This document shows, piece after piece, positions 60,157 through 64,000 of a stretch of DNA of 64,000 nucleotides. Below the pieces are notes generated by a model, which was not told where the DNA came from, searched no databases, and saw only the letters and a program-made list of their open reading frames with translations. The stretch lies in NCBI GenBank assembly GCA_963920765.1, contig OY987244.1:14138501-14202500 (forward strand), read 5' to 3'. Position 1 is the stretch's first letter; each line of letters opens with the position of its first letter. This stretch comes from Ulota crispa (Eukaryota; Streptophyta; Bryopsida; Orthotrichales; Orthotrichaceae). Position numbers and translations under genes: made by a program.

Positions 60157-62071
60157 TAAGAGCATCATCAATAGGGGTTTCATATATCTCAAAAAAATGA
60201 TGAATGAATGGTCGCGAACGAGTATGCTATGACGATCTCCGGGAGGTCTTCATGGTTTGTGCACGAGGTGACTTGTTCATGTTTTTCACGGATCTTATTC
60301 ACATGAACGATTTTGGTGTTAAACAACATATTTGAAACTCCCTAATTTGTTTACCGGGAAATGAACAGGGAACATGCCATTCTTGGGTGGTTTCTCATTC
60401 ATGTAAATCAATGGTGCTTTTGCCGCCCAGGGGGTCACTTTCCAATTTTTAGTAAACTATGTGAGATAAAAAATAGGGTCAATTTTATTTCTTTGGAAAC
60501 AAATTTTATAACTTTTTTAGATTTACCATAGCATTGGAAAAATATGTCTTGCTTCATTATATGTAAAATAGGGTGGTGTATAATCCTGCATTTTAGAAAA
60601 TTGTAAAAACAAAAGGGTAGGAATTATAGGATTATCCTAAAAGAGTTTAGTAGGATGAATGTAGGGTTTAGAGTTCATGAGCAATATGGAGGGTTTTTTC
60701 TATCCAGGTTTTGGGTTGTAACGGTTTAGGGTTTAGCAACATGATGTAGGGTAATTGAAGAAGGGTTAGGCGTGCTGGCAAAGGCTAGCATTGTTGTGGA
60801 TTCTGGAGAGTATGATTTGTGCTGGCGAGCACATTGGATTCTTTACATGCTAGCTTCTTTACACAATGTCATGCTAAGCTTAGTGTTGCTTTTGCTGGCA
60901 CTTAGGATTCTCAAATTTGAGATTGCTTTCTTGATGTTTGCGATTTTTCTCTCCTTAGATTATTTAAGAGCCCAAAAAGTGGTAGCGAGGGTGTTGTGCA
61001 ATTGAAGTTTTTCATCTTCCTTAGAGAATTTTCCTTACTGTGCTCTTTTGCAAGCATGGGAGTGTGAGCTTAGTGGGGTTTGCGGTTGGGGTTGGATTTG
61101 TTTTCTTTGTTAGCATGTTTAGGGTTGGATTTCTTATCTTCTTCCGCCAACAATAGTGGTGGACTTTGGCATTACTGCTCAGTTCTTTTTGCAATTCTTG
61201 ATAGTAAGAGCTCGGGTTCATGCTCAAACTTACCTACTGTTCTCTGCCCGGTTTTCTTCCTTTCTTCTCTTCTTCTCCATTTTAGGGTTCAATGCTTCAA
61301 AGCTCGTCGTTTGCCATTTTGTGAGTATGCATATGGTTAAGGGTAAATGGAATTTTTAGGAATGGGTTAGGGTTTAGGAAGGCTGCTTTGTAAGTATGGT
61401 TTGAAGAACTTGCTATGTGTTAAATTCTTACTCTATTTTCTTGTGGGCCAAAGTCTTCTATAAACCCATTGTACACACTTTTTTTTTCTTCTTATGATAC
61501 TTTTGTGTTTGTAAAAAAAATAGGGTCTGAAAAATTAGGTCATATAATCATTTAGAAATAAACATTGGATACCCTAAAATACACTAAAGTAGCTTTTTAT
61601 CTAAAGAAAGGGAGGAAAAATTTACCTTAAAGAATCTAAATACCCCCCATTTAATTACCCCATTATTGCAGGTGCTATCTAATTGTAAAGGAGTGTGACC
61701 CCCCCAAGTTTTGCCGGCCTTGTCCTCCCAATGCAGTCGTAAGAGGAACTATGAAAATGCCACCTCACATGGTGTGCCACCGTGGCTTTGGCTTGTGCCA
61801 CCCTGAACCAAGAAAAGTTCTTCCCTCTTGTGTCGTGGCACCTTAGCAATGCTTCAATGCAATTCCAAGTGCTCCAACAGAACCTCGGGGACTTGGAAAA
61901 CTAGCAAATTTGCTGCCCATGGAGGTTGTTATGACAAGGCCATTTCCTGATTCTTTATTGCAGTGGGTCCATTGGAGCCCTAAAAATACCTAAAATTCCA
62001 GTTAAAGTGGCCCCTACCTAAAGAAATGCAAATCGAGCCCATTCTCAATGTACACATTGATGATGCTTTAA
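60157..62071. mobile_element. Possible 1.9-kb element with TAAGAGCATCATCAAT ends and telomere-like motifs
   Basis: Left taagagcatcatcaat and right attgatgatgctttaa are inverted and resemble the ends of 46837-47258. The interior at 60660-61375 has four tagggttt-type motifs (gtagggtttagag, ggtttagggtttagc, tttagggttgg, ttagggtttagg). Open frames (such as the 77-codon one at 60772) have no family. Whether this is one element or two unrelated ends is not settled. Confidence 0.4.
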
Positions 62072-62314
62072 GGTAAGGTGATGTGTTCTAATTTGGTGAG
62101 GTACTCTAAAATGGTGCACTCCAAGGAATGGTTGACATTGTTCCTTCAAATGTCTATTACTATCATTGATGAGGTAAGTGGGTTTAGCAAATAACATAAA
62201 TTGTTAAACCACCTACCTCATTAATGACAGTAATAGATATTTGAAGGAACAATGTTAACCATTCCTAGAAGGGCACCATTTTAGAGCATTGCACCAAATT
62301 AGATCACATTACCT
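62071..62314. mobile_element. 244-bp near-perfect hairpin MITE
   Basis: TA at 62069-62070 and 62315-62316. Arms of about 113 bp (ttccttcaaatgtctattac against gtaatagatatttgaaggaa; ggtttag/ttaaacc at the loop) with a loop of about 17 bp. Confidence 0.85.
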
Positions 62315-62319
62315 TAGGA

Positions 62320-62851
62320 GGCTCATGAATTGATCATCTAAGGGAAAGAGGACATATGTAGAAGATTCAAATCAGCTCAGCAATTTGGAAATATTTTTGA
62401 TAGAAAGTCAAAGAAGAAATAATTCTATAGCCATATTCCTAATTAATGTTGATATATTGTATATGCTTTCCTATGTTGTATTCAAATGGGGTGTTTGGGT
62501 AGTGCATGAATCCCACTTGAGTTGTAAATTTCAAGCCAAGTCACAAACATTTTACCGGTCAACTAAAAAGTTTGGGGAAATCTTTGACATTTCTCATAAA
62601 GTTATTTCTTCAAGTATTAAATGGTCCTTGTATGAACAAAGACAACCCTTTTGGTAGCAACATCCTCTAGAGGTTTATTTGAATTTTTTTTGAGTTGGTA
62701 TGAAGTAGCTCCAATTTATCAAAGCAAAAGGCACATGGGTTCTATTCTAGATTGTAAGTAGTAGCACTTATGCTTTCAAAGCAGCTTGTGAATAGGGCGC
62801 ATGAGTCCAAAAAGTAACCACTATATAATCAAGGGTGCTCAAATAAGTCCT
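62320..62851. other. AT-rich spacer
   Basis: A 90-codon open frame (62385-62657) shows no recognisable domain. Nothing else seen. Confidence 0.4.
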
Positions 62852-62855
62852 TTAA

Positions 62856-63782
62856 CCCCTAAACTACCAAGGCCATTTTTTGCCAAAAACCACTCAAAAT
62901 TGCACCTTTTGTTGCGTTTATCAAAAATTTCAACAAAATGTTGTTCTCAAAAATCTAACCATGGGATCTTGTAATGGGCTTATAGAAGAAGAAGTAGGAA
63001 AAAATTTGTGACATTTGACCATACGGATTGAAAGTTATGAGCATTTGAAGGATTTTTTTATTTTATTTTTTATTTTTTTATTTTTATTTTTTTCCCATTG
63101 TGCCTGAAAATTTCAGATGGCTTTGGCTAACATTTGCTGATTTTTTTTGCACTATTGACCTTGAAGTTGTAATTTTTTCTTATAGGTAATCAAGTTAGAC
63201 CTTTGTATACCAATTTTCAAGGCAATCAAAGACACAAAGCACATCCTAAAATATATTACAATGCCACTATATGACAAGTTTTGCAAATAATCTATGACAT
63301 TTTTGAGTGAATTTTCCACCATATAGTTTTAGATATGGAAAATCCAAACAATGTGCTTGAAGATAAACATGTACTTCAAATGTCAAAAAAAAAGTTAAAA
63401 AACTCTAAAACTCTAAAATTTAGAAGCTCCCAAAGCTTAATCTGACCTTCTAGTTGGAAATGAAAGGAGCCAATGACAAACTAATGGGGACCACTGAAGC
63501 AAACATGTGGCAATCCCTCTGTGCTCACCCCTCTGTGCTCACCCCCCTTCAAAGTCAATAATTTCTCCCTTGCCCAAGCTGCCCTTCAAATTGCTTTTGG
63601 CCAAAAAAAAGCCCATAACTTGTGAACTATGTGACATAATCACATGATTTTTTGCATCCCACAAACCTTATACATTCCTACACACTTATAAAAAGTTTCA
63701 AAAATTTATGTAAAAAATTGGGGTCACAAGAGCCTACCCAAAATTGTGAAAGTCCCCAGAGGGGACTTTGGGGCTTTAGGGG
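62856..63782. mobile_element. TTAA-type element, 927 bp
   Basis: TTAA 62852-62855, then CCCCTAAACTACCAAGGCC; right tttggggctttagggg then TTAA 63783-63786. Subterminal palindrome agtccccagaggggact near the right end, as in 52385-53312 and 56023-56972. Confidence 0.85.
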
Positions 63783-64000
63783 TTAAAATCTGCAAGCACC
63801 CATTCCATATTCTAATACTCAGATTAGGATTGAAAACACGTATTTATTCATTTTAGTATGACATGTATCTATATTTTACTCAAAGATAATTCTCAACACA
63901 ATTGTGACCGATGAGTACACTAAGGAGTGACCCTTCTCACATTGTTAAATCTCTAAAACCATGCATGTACAAGGACAACTTCTCAATATAGAAAATATGA

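Noticed and set aside
60772-61005. 77-codon frame with hydrophobic stretch
   Set aside because: Starts from a non-ATG codon, no family, and lies within a probable mobile element.
62385-62657. 90-codon open frame
   Set aside because: AT-rich, no domain, no neighbouring splice or promoter support.

Overview
The window is nuclear DNA of a green plant of the streptophyte lineage (charophyte alga, bryophyte or lycophyte-like; the species cannot be fixed from this sequence). The reasons are spliceosomal introns throughout, a chloroplast-targeted SulA/GC1 protein, a plant-type NDR kinase, an AP2-domain protein, and Arabidopsis-type telomere motifs (TTTAGGG/CCCTAAA) in several leaders. I saw no rRNA, tRNA, CRISPR array, LTR retrotransposon or prokaryotic operon.

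Genes, left to right: the C-terminal 449 residues of an NDR/AGC kinase (+, 35-3687); a Tc1/mariner transposase relic (-, about 5147-6020); a chloroplast SulA/GIANT CHLOROPLAST 1-like epimerase-family protein (-, 14098-6853, 13 exons in the transcript), with a duplicated, apparently mutually exclusive exon pair; CDK5RAP3/C53 (+, 15699-21228), divergent from GC1; the rRNA-processing protein EFG1 (+, 26740-31349); the U4/U6.U5 tri-snRNP protein SNRNP27 with a long RS/RE/RD domain (+, 36898-39073); an intronless divergent AP2-domain protein (-, 41623-40250); and an intronless Ser-rich small protein (-, 48388-47951). All spliced models were assembled by hand from splice sites and reading phase, and every one closes in frame.

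Almost everything else is small non-autonomous DNA transposons. The largest group has termini close to CCCCTAAAGG and is flanked by TTAA. About fourteen copies (0.2-1 kb) lie at 23.2-26.0 kb, 32-33.2 kb and especially 45-64 kb. Three are nested inside other repeats whose related copies elsewhere in the window hold a single TTAA at the matching place, so the TTAA target duplication can be read directly. That is the signature of the piggyBac superfamily. Other groups are Stowaway-like (TA duplication, TIR near CTCCCTCTGTCCC), three further TA-flanked families, two Mutator-like families with 9-bp duplications, a Tourist-like 123-bp element and several long foldbacks. Many sit inside introns of EFG1, CDK5RAP3, SNRNP27 and GC1.

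The genes are unrelated housekeeping and regulatory genes, not an operon or cluster. The points most worth following are the GC-AG mutually exclusive exon pair in the GC1 homologue, the TTAA element family with its nested insertions, the array of tryptophan-centred ATG8-interacting-like motifs in C53, and the AP2 protein with an internal tandem duplication.
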